Below are positions 1 to 5,682 of a stretch of 9,452 nucleotides of DNA, piece by piece. The stretch is from NCBI GenBank assembly GCA_904501945.1, contig CAJGCU010000086.1:1-9452 (forward strand). Reading direction: 5' to 3'. The notes beneath the pieces were generated by a model, which made no database searches, was not told the origin of the DNA, and saw nothing but the letters and a program-made list of their open reading frames with translations. Source of the DNA: an uncultured Bacteroidaceae bacterium. GTDB lineage: Bacteria; Bacteroidota; Bacteroidia; Bacteroidales; Bacteroidaceae. The position numbers and the translations under genes are program-made. Positions within the stretch are counted from its first letter, which is position 1. Each line of letters opens with the position of its first letter.

Positions 1-328
1 ATTTATCAACATTGACAAACTGAGCATCAATCTGATAGACACTATCAACCCATTCCAAAGGGCATACGAAGTGATGTCGAAGTCGGTGGATGCGCCTACG
101 CTGAAGATTATACAGGATACCATTGCGGAACAGAAGTTCAATCTGACGCTGAAGCAAGCCATTAGCATCTTCAAAGGACCGCTAAAGGCATACGTGGCAG
201 AGCATGACGGGAAGTTGCCAAACATGGAAGATCCAAATCCGAAAGTAAGAGAAATGGCTGCAGCCTTGCAAATGATTAAGAATCTGAAAGCAAGGAAACT
301 GGCTGGTTTAGAATATGAAGAACAATAA
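1..328 (+). CDS. C-terminal end of a large protein, probably a DEAD/DEAH-box helicase (partial)
   Basis: The frame is open from the first base (codons start at position 2), so this is the 3' end of a gene beginning outside the window; 108 residues are visible, ending at TAA 326-328. A GTG at 71 and an ATG at 74 lie inside the frame and are not needed as starts. The visible part carries no helicase motif. The segment reading INLIDTINPFQRAYE, then FNLTLKQAISIFKGPL and a Lys/Arg-rich helical end, resembles from memory the C-terminal tail of large DEAD/DEAH helicase-family proteins encoded next to T5orf172 GIY-YIG nucleases. The next gene is exactly such a nuclease, starting 5 nt after this stop, which supports one operon and perhaps translational coupling. 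The helicase assignment rests on tail resemblance and neighbourhood, so it is moderate. It could instead be another large ATPase or nuclease of the same cassette. Confidence 0.6.
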   Translation, partial: FINIDKLSINLIDTINPFQRAYEVMSKSVDAPTLKIIQDTIAEQKFNLTLKQAISIFKGPLKAYVAEHDGKLPNMEDPNPKVREMAAALQMIKNLKARKLAGLEYEEQ

Positions 329-333
329 GCGCA

Positions 334-558
334 ATGGAATGGCCAAAACAACTATTGGAACTGTTTGACGACCCGCTGCTGGAAGGGGTGCGCCCGAAGG
401 TAGCTGCACAGACTGCTACTGACCGCATGGCAACGAAACTGGCAGAAGTGAATGAATGGATTGCCAAACATGGCAGAGAACCACGGAAAGACGGTGAACT
501 GAAAGAGAAAATGATGTGGGCAGCTATGACGGCATTGCAAAAAAAGAACTTGATGTAA
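334..558 (+). CDS. N-terminal segment of the split GIY-YIG nuclease, or a separate small protein
   Basis: This 74-residue reading frame starts with ATG 5 nt after the helicase stop and ends at TAA 556-558. It opens with MEWPKQLLELFDDPLLE, then a helical region containing DRMATKLAEVNEWIAKHGREP (residues about 30-50), a pattern I remember from the N-terminus of full-length T5orf172 GIY-YIG proteins next to helicases. In those homologues this region and the nuclease domain form one polypeptide of roughly 380-430 residues. Here the nuclease continues in the -1 frame. A -1 shift at the A7 run (539-545) would fuse this segment to the nuclease and give about 376 residues. Without a shift the product is a short soluble protein lacking any catalytic motif. 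A real frameshift mutation, a sequencing indel, programmed frameshifting or two separate genes are all possible. Confidence 0.6.
   Translation: MEWPKQLLELFDDPLLEGVRPKVAAQTATDRMATKLAEVNEWIAKHGREPRKDGELKEKMMWAAMTALQKKNLM
540..546 (+). other. A AAA AAG slippery heptamer at the frame junction
   Basis: Seven A's at 539-545 followed by G give, in the phase of the upstream frame, the classical -1 ribosomal slippage heptamer A AAA AAG (the dnaX type). Slipping back one base continues as GAA CTT GAT GTA in the frame of the downstream nuclease, and the upstream frame would otherwise stop 10 bases later. I see no convincing stimulatory hairpin just downstream (only a weak 3-bp stem around 595-604) and no clear upstream Shine-Dalgarno-like stimulator. 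A homopolymer of this length is equally a hot spot for indels, so function is not shown. Confidence 0.45.
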
Positions 559-563
559 CGGCA

Positions 564-1463
564 ATGGACATAGACAAAGAATTGGAAACGATATGGGAGG
601 ACCCTTTACTGGACTTGTCGCAGAAGGAGCTAGATTTGTTCGATTTTCCTTCTGACATGAAAAAAGTGATGGAGTCTCGGAACAAGGCTGACTATGTGGC
701 ACAACGAAAGCTGTGTGAGGACTTTGACCAATACAGGGACTTGTTTGTACAGGTACATGAAGATTTGAGGAAGGGTTGGCGCAGCTTGGTAAGAATATCA
801 AAAACCGTCAATCTGCAAGCAGGACATTTCTATTTCATAGATGGACAAATGTTGCTTCTGGAAAGCATAGGAGAGACAAGAAGGAGCAGCAATTTCCTGC
901 CAGATGCACGTACACGATGTATCTATGAGAACGGAACAGAATCGGACATTCTGCTCCAGACTTTGCGAAAGAATGTGGTGGGTAACGGTTATGCTGTCAC
1001 AAATACAGATGAGGAAACAGAGAGACTTTTTTTCAAGCAGAAAGACATAACCGACGAGGACAAGGAAACAGGGTACATCTATGTGCTGCAATCGCTATCA
1101 GAAGATCCCAACATTAGCAAAGAGAAGGATTTGTATAAAATCGGCTTCACTAAAAACACAGTAGAAGAGCGCATTGCAAATGCCACCCATGAACCCACCT
1201 ATCTGATGGCTCCTGTCAAAATTGCGGCTATCTACAAAGTGATAAACTTACATTCGCAAAAGTTTGAAGATTTGGTGCATCAAATACTGAAGAATGTTCA
1301 GTTTCAAATAAAAGTGATTGATGACAAAGGACTGCTGCACGAGCCCAAAGAATGGTTTGTCGTTCCTTTGAGCATCGTGGATGCAATCATCAGAAAAATC
1401 GCTGACGGAACAATCATCAACTATTCTTACAATTCGGAACTTCGATGCCTGGAGTCTTTTTAA
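564..1463 (+). CDS. GIY-YIG nuclease, T5orf172 type
   Basis: The C-terminal domain (genomic about 1071-1420) shows the GIY-YIG fold in order: GYIYVLQS, then LYKIGFT 16 residues later, the catalytic-type Arg in VEERI, and a conserved Glu in PKEWF. The family is a metal-dependent DNA endonuclease, and the T5orf172 branch occurs in phages and in bacterial accessory cassettes. Before it lies a conserved helper region with DYVAQRKLCEDFDQY and IYENGTESDILLQTL, matching my memory of the family. The first ATG in frame is 564, giving 299 residues; the open frame reaches GTG 516, which is a poor start. That ATG lies 5 nt after the TAA of the upstream segment, so reinitiation could express it alone, but homologues carry an extra N-terminal region encoded here in the other frame. 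Its last 47 bases overlap the 3' end of the antiporter gene on the opposite strand. The likely partner is the upstream helicase. Confidence 0.82.
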   Translation: MDIDKELETIWEDPLLDLSQKELDLFDFPSDMKKVMESRNKADYVAQRKLCEDFDQYRDLFVQVHEDLRKGWRSLVRISKTVNLQAGHFYFIDGQMLLLESIGETRRSSNFLPDARTRCIYENGTESDILLQTLRKNVVGNGYAVTNTDEETERLFFKQKDITDEDKETGYIYVLQSLSEDPNISKEKDLYKIGFTKNTVEERIANATHEPTYLMAPVKIAAIYKVINLHSQKFEDLVHQILKNVQFQIKVIDDKGLLHEPKEWFVVPLSIVDAIIRKIADGTIINYSYNSELRCLESF

Positions 1464-2874
1464 TCTTCCACCCTATAGCAGCAACTAGCAATGTCATGAA
1501 TGGGCTGATGAGATTGAAAAAGCTATAAGGAAGATAAACCAATGTGGGAACTCCAAGGACCGCGGCTTGGGTCATGCCGCAAGTATTCCATGGAATAAGC
1601 ACAGAGGTGACTGTGGCAACGTCTTCTGTGGTACGGCTGAGAAGACGCGATTCGTAGCCCTGCTTCCTGTATGCATCGCGATACATATCTGCTGTAAGGA
1701 CAATGGAAATAAATTGGTCTCCTGTAGTCAGATTGAGAAAGATTCCCGTACAGGTGGTAGCTCCGACTAAGCTGAATCGAGTACGCGCAAAACGGATGAT
1801 GACGCGTGTAAGGCTCTCAATCATTCCACTTGCCACCATGACTGAGCCAAAACACATGGCGCACAGTACGAGCCAAATGGTATCAAGCATTCCTGCCATG
1901 CCGCCTGTAGAAACAAGGTCATTGAGTGATGCGTCACCTGTTTCGATGGCTGTCGAACCATAGTAGGTGACAGCCAAGCCTCGTATCATAGCGGCAGGAC
2001 TATTCAGCGGTTCCGAACCTGCAATCTGTGCTAAAAGGTGAGGCTGCAAAATAAGAGCAACAACACCTGCCATCAGAGCAGAAGAAAAGAGGATGATGGC
2101 AGAAGGAGCACGACGAACAATTAGAACGCCCGTCAAAACAGGAACGATGAGAGTCCACAGAGAGATATTGAAGGTCGAACTGAGTCCTTGCGTATATTGT
2201 TCTACTTGAACATCTGAATTTCTGTCTGTAAAGAAGCCTGCAACTAAGAAAATGATAGAGGTAATGATGAAAGTGGGAAGTGTGGTGTACAACATATAGC
2301 GTATGTGCACAAAGAGATCGGTCCGAGTTGCAGAAGATGCAAGAATCGTCGTATCGCTGAGAGGTGACATCTTGTCGCCAAAATAAGCCCCTGAGATAAT
2401 AGCTCCTGCAGTCCATGCTTCAGAGATTCCCAAAGCTTTACTGATGCCCAGAAGAGCAACGCCAATCGTTGCGACGGTTGTCCATGAACTGCCAGAGAGG
2501 AGCGAGACAAACGAGCAGATGAGGCACGTGCAGACAAGAAAGAACTGAGGCGAGATGATTTGTACACCATAATATATCAACGTGGGCACAATTCCGCTAA
2601 TCATCCACGACCCAGAGAGCATTCCAACAAAGAGGAGAATGAAAATCGTGACAGAGACGCTGCCAATGGTTTTTGCTATAGACTCTTCAAATGCCTTCCA
2701 AGGTACCTTGCAGAATGCCATAGCGATAGCTACGCACACGGCGGAACCTGCAAGCAAGGCAATCTGGCTGCCTCCGCTGAGTGAGTCGCTGCCAAAAAGA
2801 TATATCACAATAGCCAGCAAGCCTACGAGTACCACAACAGGCACGATGGCGAGGATGGGGTGTGGAGTTTTCAT
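1417..2874 (-). CDS. nhaC: Na+/H+ antiporter, NhaC family
   Basis: This encodes a 485-residue inner-membrane protein with about 11-12 hydrophobic segments spread along its length. It exchanges external H+ for internal Na+ and so serves pH and sodium homeostasis. Family signatures are visible: LLSGSSWTTVATIGVALLG (about 125-143), the strongly conserved GAYFGDKMSPLSDTT (about 162-176) and, near the C-terminus, LIPWNTCGMTQAAVLGV (about 426-442). The length is normal for NhaC. I chose ATG 2874 (MKTPHPILAIVP); a GTG 45 bases upstream would add a polar 15-residue leader that overlaps the preceding gene. It follows the small basic-protein gene by 19 bases, so the two are probably cotranscribed. The 3' end overlaps the convergent nuclease gene by 47 bases, leaving no room for a terminator between them. 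Substrate choice (Na+ alone, or malate/lactate exchange as in some relatives) cannot be read from sequence. Confidence 0.93.
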   Translation of the reverse strand: MKTPHPILAIVPVVVLVGLLAIVIYLFGSDSLSGGSQIALLAGSAVCVAIAMAFCKVPWKAFEESIAKTIGSVSVTIFILLFVGMLSGSWMISGIVPTLIYYGVQIISPQFFLVCTCLICSFVSLLSGSSWTTVATIGVALLGISKALGISEAWTAGAIISGAYFGDKMSPLSDTTILASSATRTDLFVHIRYMLYTTLPTFIITSIIFLVAGFFTDRNSDVQVEQYTQGLSSTFNISLWTLIVPVLTGVLIVRRAPSAIILFSSALMAGVVALILQPHLLAQIAGSEPLNSPAAMIRGLAVTYYGSTAIETGDASLNDLVSTGGMAGMLDTIWLVLCAMCFGSVMVASGMIESLTRVIIRFARTRFSLVGATTCTGIFLNLTTGDQFISIVLTADMYRDAYRKQGYESRLLSRTTEDVATVTSVLIPWNTCGMTQAAVLGVPTLVYLPYSFFNLISPFMTLLVAAIGWKIKKTPGIEVPNCKNS

Positions 2875-2893
2875 AGTGAGCTTAAAAAGGAGG

Positions 2894-3106
2894 TCATCTA
2901 CCCTTTCGCTGTGAAGCACGACTCTTCACACGCTGCCTAATCTCAGCCTTATGCTTTGCGGCTCCCGACTTATGAGCCCCTGTCTGATAGGCTTTCTTGC
3001 GTGCTTTAGTCTTTACCTTCGTTGGGTCTTCTTTCTGTTCAGAACGACCTTTCCCGAAACTGATGCCATTCATGATGGCATACTGAATTTCCTGATCTGT
3101 AGCCAT
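2894..3106 (-). CDS. Small Lys/Arg-rich hypothetical protein
   Basis: This is a 70-residue reading frame starting at ATG 3106 and ending at TGA, 19 bases before the antiporter start. The first 20 residues (MATDQEIQYAIMNGISFGKG) look as if they could fold. From about residue 21 on it is dominated by Lys, Arg, Gln and Ala, ending RQRVKSRASQRKGR. The composition suggests a nucleic-acid-binding or disordered basic protein. No membrane segment, signal peptide or Cys/His metal site is present. I do not recognise the family. The position fits an operon with nhaC and possibly with the AICAR formyltransferase gene 99 bases upstream, although a large stem-loop lies between. It is probably a real gene because its frame fills the gap exactly between two same-strand genes, but function is unknown. 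Confidence 0.6.
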   Translation of the reverse strand: MATDQEIQYAIMNGISFGKGRSEQKEDPTKVKTKARKKAYQTGAHKSGAAKHKAEIRQRVKSRASQRKGR

Positions 3107-3135
3107 GTATCAAAGGTTATTGTTTGAAAAGAGGT

Positions 3136-3195
3136 GAGGCTGGAAGATTATCAGGCTCTTGATTAAAACAAGAAGCCTCGCAATCTTACAGCCTC
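3136..3195 (-). terminator. Nested stem-loop after the AICAR formyltransferase gene
   Basis: Outer arms 3136-3149 and 3182-3195 pair at 13 of 14 positions (GAGGCTGGAAGATT against AATCTTACAGCCTC). Inside them, 3153-3161 pairs with 3169-3178 around a 7-nt loop, with one bulged base. The structure starts 11 bases past the stop of the formyltransferase gene. The sequence after the stem on the - strand (ACCTCTTTTC) is only modestly T-rich, so it may be a partial terminator, an RNA-stabilising 3' hairpin or a leader structure for the basic-protein gene. Confidence 0.5.
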
Positions 3196-3205
3196 ATCAG
3201 TAAAA

Positions 3206-4387
3206 TCAATGATGGAAAAGACGGATGCCAGTGAATGCCATAGCAATACCATACTTGTTGCAAGTATCGATAACATTGTCATCACGAACAGAACCTCCTG
3301 CCTGAGCAATGTACTGCACTCCGCTCTTGTGAGCACGCTCGATATTGTCACCAAATGGGAAAAAAGCATCAGAACCAAGGCAAACGTTTGTGTTCTTAGC
3401 CAACCAGGCCTTCTTCTCCTCTGCAGTCAAAGGCTCAGGCTTTTCTGTGAAGAAATTCTGCCATACACCTTCACGGAGTACATCTTCATACTCATCGCCA
3501 ATATATACGTCTATTGTGTTGTCACGATCTGCCCGACGAATGTCGCTCTTGAATGGAAGAGCCAAAACTTTTGGACATTGACGAAGCCACCAGATATCAG
3601 CCTTGTTACCAGCCAAACGTGTGCAGTGGATACGACTTTGCTGACCAGCACCAATACCAATTGCCTGGCCATCTTTCACATAACATACTGAATTTGATTG
3701 AGTATATTTGAGTGTGATAAGTGCAATTTTAAGATCACGTTTAGCATCTGCAGGAATGTCCTTGTTGTCAGTAGGAATGTTATCAAAAAGGCTATCGCTT
3801 GCAAGGTCTATCTCATTACGTCCTTGTTCAAAAGTAACTCCAAAGACCTGTTTTGATTCGATAGGAGCTGGCACATAGGTGGGGTCTATCTTGATAACAC
3901 AATAAGTGCCATTGCGCTTCGCTTTCAGAATCTCCAATGCTTCAGGAGTGTAATCTGGTGCAATGATACCATCACTCACTTCACGCTTGATGAGGGTAGC
4001 AGTAGCCTCATCACAAGTGTCTGAAAGAGCTATGAAATCGCCAAAAGACGACATACGGTCAGCTCCACGAGCACGAGCATAAGCCGTTGCAATAGGAGTG
4101 AGCGGAATCTTTACATCGTCAACAAAATAAATCTTTTTCAATGTATCGCTAAGTGGAGCGCCAACTGCTGCGCCGGCTGGACTTACATGCTTGAAAGACG
4201 CTGCCGACGGCATGCCTGTTGCAGCTTTCAACTCCTTAACAAGCTGCCAACTATTCAGCGCATCCAGCAGATTAATATATCCTGGACGACCACAAAGAAC
4301 TTCAATAGGAAGTTCGCCTTCCTCCATATAGACGCGTGATGGCTTTTGGTTTGGATTACAGCCATACTTCAATGCTAATTCTTTCAT
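3206..4387 (-). CDS. Stand-alone AICAR formyltransferase (PurH C-terminal domain)
   Basis: This 393-residue cytoplasmic enzyme transfers a formyl group from 10-formyl-tetrahydrofolate to AICAR, giving FAICAR, the penultimate step of de novo IMP synthesis. The catalytic Lys-His pair is seen in SFKHVSPAG (K66, H67). Other family blocks are RARGADRMSSFGDFIALSD (about 105-123), ALITLKYTQSNSVCYVKDG (222-240), GIGAGQQSRIHCTRLAG (244-260) and the C-terminal SDAFFPFGDNIE to GIRLFHH. The N-terminal MGS-like IMP cyclohydrolase domain of bifunctional PurH (about 510 residues) is absent and the frame starts naturally at the transferase domain, so this is the single-domain form known from various Bacteroidetes, Clostridia and archaea (sometimes called PurV), not a truncation. 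ATG 4387 is preferred because upstream in-frame codons run into the -7 promoter box at 4436-4443. A separate cyclohydrolase or full PurH is expected elsewhere in the genome. Confidence 0.93.
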   Translation of the reverse strand: MKELALKYGCNPNQKPSRVYMEEGELPIEVLCGRPGYINLLDALNSWQLVKELKAATGMPSAASFKHVSPAGAAVGAPLSDTLKKIYFVDDVKIPLTPIATAYARARGADRMSSFGDFIALSDTCDEATATLIKREVSDGIIAPDYTPEALEILKAKRNGTYCVIKIDPTYVPAPIESKQVFGVTFEQGRNEIDLASDSLFDNIPTDNKDIPADAKRDLKIALITLKYTQSNSVCYVKDGQAIGIGAGQQSRIHCTRLAGNKADIWWLRQCPKVLALPFKSDIRRADRDNTIDVYIGDEYEDVLREGVWQNFFTEKPEPLTAEEKKAWLAKNTNVCLGSDAFFPFGDNIERAHKSGVQYIAQAGGSVRDDNVIDTCNKYGIAMAFTGIRLFHH

Positions 4388-4435
4388 GAAGCTTATGATT
4401 TTACAATTAAAAAATCTTATTGATAAATTTGTCTG

Positions 4436-4468
4436 CAAAGATAAGGAAAATTATCGGAAAAACTCAAA
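4436..4468 (-). promoter_or_regulatory. Promoter for the AICAR formyltransferase gene
   Basis: On the - strand a TTTG (4468-4465) is followed after 21 nt by TATCTTTG (4443-4436), an exact match to the Bacteroidetes housekeeping consensus TTTG, 19-21 nt, TAnnTTTG. Transcription should start near 4430, leaving a leader of about 40 nt before ATG 4387. This rules out the longer reading of the gene that would begin at 4438. Confidence 0.75.
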
Positions 4469-4580
4469 CAATTCAGTTTTTTCTATCACTTAATAGCACC
4501 TCCAATGACACCAGATGTACAGCTGTTCGGAAAAAGTCAAATAAATTTGGTTATTCTCGTACTTAATCGTACCTTTGCAG
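4454..4580 (+). repeat. Imperfect direct repeat of the forward promoter region (4454-4507 and 4527-4580)
   Basis: The two 54-base copies align without gaps at 37 of 54 positions with a 73-base period. Both start TCGGAAAAA and share ACTTAAT before the -7 region. The downstream copy holds the intact promoter (TTTG and TACCTTTG). In the upstream copy the equivalent boxes read TCAG and CACCTCCA, so it looks decayed as a forward promoter. The CAAA at 4465-4468 within it serves instead as the -33 box of the divergent promoter. Confidence 0.5.
4546..4577 (+). promoter_or_regulatory. Promoter for the acidic-tail protein gene
   Basis: TTTG at 4546-4549 and TACCTTTG at 4570-4577 are separated by 20 nt, a perfect Bacteroidetes promoter. 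The start of transcription is expected near 4584, giving a leader of about 40 nt. The longer reading frame would begin at TTG 4575, inside the -7 box, so ATG 4626 is the true start. Confidence 0.8.
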
Positions 4581-4625
4581 CCGAATTGTTCTAAGCACAA
4601 ATTTACACATTATTTATATACGAAG

Positions 4626-5453
4626 ATGAAGCAAAAGACAAAGCTGTCGCTTGACGACTTGAACAAGAGCAATGTTTGGACAGTAACTCCAAGCGAACTT
4701 AGCCAAATGATTATTGACGCTAAGAAAAAACGAGACGAATTTGCTGAAAATGAGAAGCATTACATGAACATTGTGAAAACTGTGTTCGACATTCAATACC
4801 TGAAAAGGGAAGAAGCAGACAAGGTATGCCAGCTGGAAAATACTGGATACGACATTTATTCTACCCCAGATGAAAATGGGAACAACGCCATCGCTATCAG
4901 AAAACGCCCTATCAAAAAGGTGACTGACCTCACTTTGGAAAACATTCAACATCTGGAGCCATGGGAAGTGCTTGACCTCATTAGCCACAACATGGGCACA
5001 GGATGGAAAGGACTGCCGCTTGCCATTCAAGACATCATCGAATCAGCATTCTTTGTTGACTGTACAGTTATGCCTATCAAAACCATGCGCAAGGAAGGCG
5101 GAATCATTGACCGCAGAAAAGAAGACGGATACGATGTGCTTGAAATTGAAAGGGGATCATGGATTGAAGGCATTTTCATGAAGATGAAACCGAAGGTGGA
5201 AAAAGTACACATCGACTATAGCATTGACGACGAAACTGACGGAAGGAAGAAGCGTCGCAAGCACACCATTGAAGACGATGAAGATTTTGAGGAAGATATC
5301 GACATCGAAGAAGACGAAGACATGGATGATGAAGAGCTAAAGAAGCTTGACGGAAATGAAGAAGATTTGGAAGAAGATGAGGAATTGGATGAAACAAACA
5401 TACAGTTTGAAGACATCGAAGACATTGACGATATTTCTGACGAAGAAGACTAA
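4626..5453 (+). CDS. Hypothetical protein with basic patch and long acidic C-terminal tail
   Basis: This encodes 275 residues from ATG 4626, placed by the promoter just upstream. I do not recognise the family. The N-terminal 195 residues look globular and helical: a charged helix around 24-60 (SELSQMIIDAKKKRDEFAEN onward), a short strand-like section near 70-95, a helical section with EPWEVLDLI (111-119) and a strand-rich end with DVLEIERGSWIEGIF (170-184). A basic cluster GRKKRRKH (206-213) is followed by about 60 residues made mostly of Asp and Glu, with an FEDIEDIDDI section near the end. There is no signal peptide, membrane segment or catalytic signature. Acidic tails behind a folded domain are known in RNA-polymerase delta subunits and in DNA-mimic or chaperone-like proteins, but no homology is claimed. 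It is a single-gene unit with its own promoter and a strong terminator, consistent with a steadily expressed housekeeping-type protein. Confidence 0.85.
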   Translation: MKQKTKLSLDDLNKSNVWTVTPSELSQMIIDAKKKRDEFAENEKHYMNIVKTVFDIQYLKREEADKVCQLENTGYDIYSTPDENGNNAIAIRKRPIKKVTDLTLENIQHLEPWEVLDLISHNMGTGWKGLPLAIQDIIESAFFVDCTVMPIKTMRKEGGIIDRRKEDGYDVLEIERGSWIEGIFMKMKPKVEKVHIDYSIDDETDGRKKRRKHTIEDDEDFEEDIDIEEDEDMDDEELKKLDGNEEDLEEDEELDETNIQFEDIEDIDDISDEED

Positions 5454-5507
5454 ATTCCTGACTTTATCAAAAGACTTTTAACATTCAAAGCAAAGATAAC
5501 CTCATTT

Positions 5508-5553
5508 AAGAAAACTCACAATCGCAAAAGCGTTTGTGAGTTTTCTTTTGTTT
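5508..5553 (+). terminator. Intrinsic terminator, probably bidirectional
   Basis: Arms 5508-5525 and 5530-5547 pair at 17 of 18 positions around an AAAA loop, and the 3' arm runs into a T-rich stretch (TTTTCTTTTGTTT, 5541-5553). It lies 55 bases after the stop of the acidic-tail gene. A T-rich 3' arm (TTTTCTT) also exists in the opposite direction, so it could serve the convergent esterase gene too. Confidence 0.85.
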
Positions 5554-5572
5554 CAATAAATCCCTTATATAT

Positions 5573-5650
5573 TCACCGCCTGCATAATATTTACAACACC
5601 GCCTACGAAATATTTCAAACACGGTATTGTAAATATTATGCAGGCGGTGA
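5573..5650. repeat. Three-unit palindromic intergenic repeat
   Basis: Arms 5573-5596 and 5627-5650 are perfect 24-base inverted copies with core CACCGCCTGCATAATATTT. The 30-base loop begins with a further direct, diverged copy of the same unit (CACCGCCTACGAAATATTT, from 5597). No T-run follows either side, so it does not look like a simple terminator. It sits between two convergent genes, a usual place for REP-like or MITE-like palindromic elements. Confidence 0.7.
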
Positions 5651-5682
5651 GTTATAAAGATTCTATTTGTTGTCAAATTTTC

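Noticed and set aside
516..563. GTG start at 516 for the nuclease frame
   Set aside because: It lies deep inside the upstream frame with no start signal. The region is better explained as the -1 shift zone or by initiation at ATG 564.
3111..3118. Possible -7 box (AACCTTTG on the - strand) for the 70-residue gene
   Set aside because: It differs from TAnnTTTG, has no -33 partner and would place transcription start on the start codon itself.
3209..3691. 160-codon open frame on the + strand
   Set aside because: It is antisense to the strongly supported AICAR formyltransferase; its composition and lack of any family resemblance mark it as a shadow.
4575..4625. TTG start at 4575 for the acidic-tail protein
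   Set aside because: The codon lies inside the -7 box TACCTTTG (4570-4577), upstream of the expected transcript start.
5216..5425. Ser-rich open frame on the - strand
   Set aside because: The Ser repeats are the complement of the Asp/Glu codons of the acidic tail.
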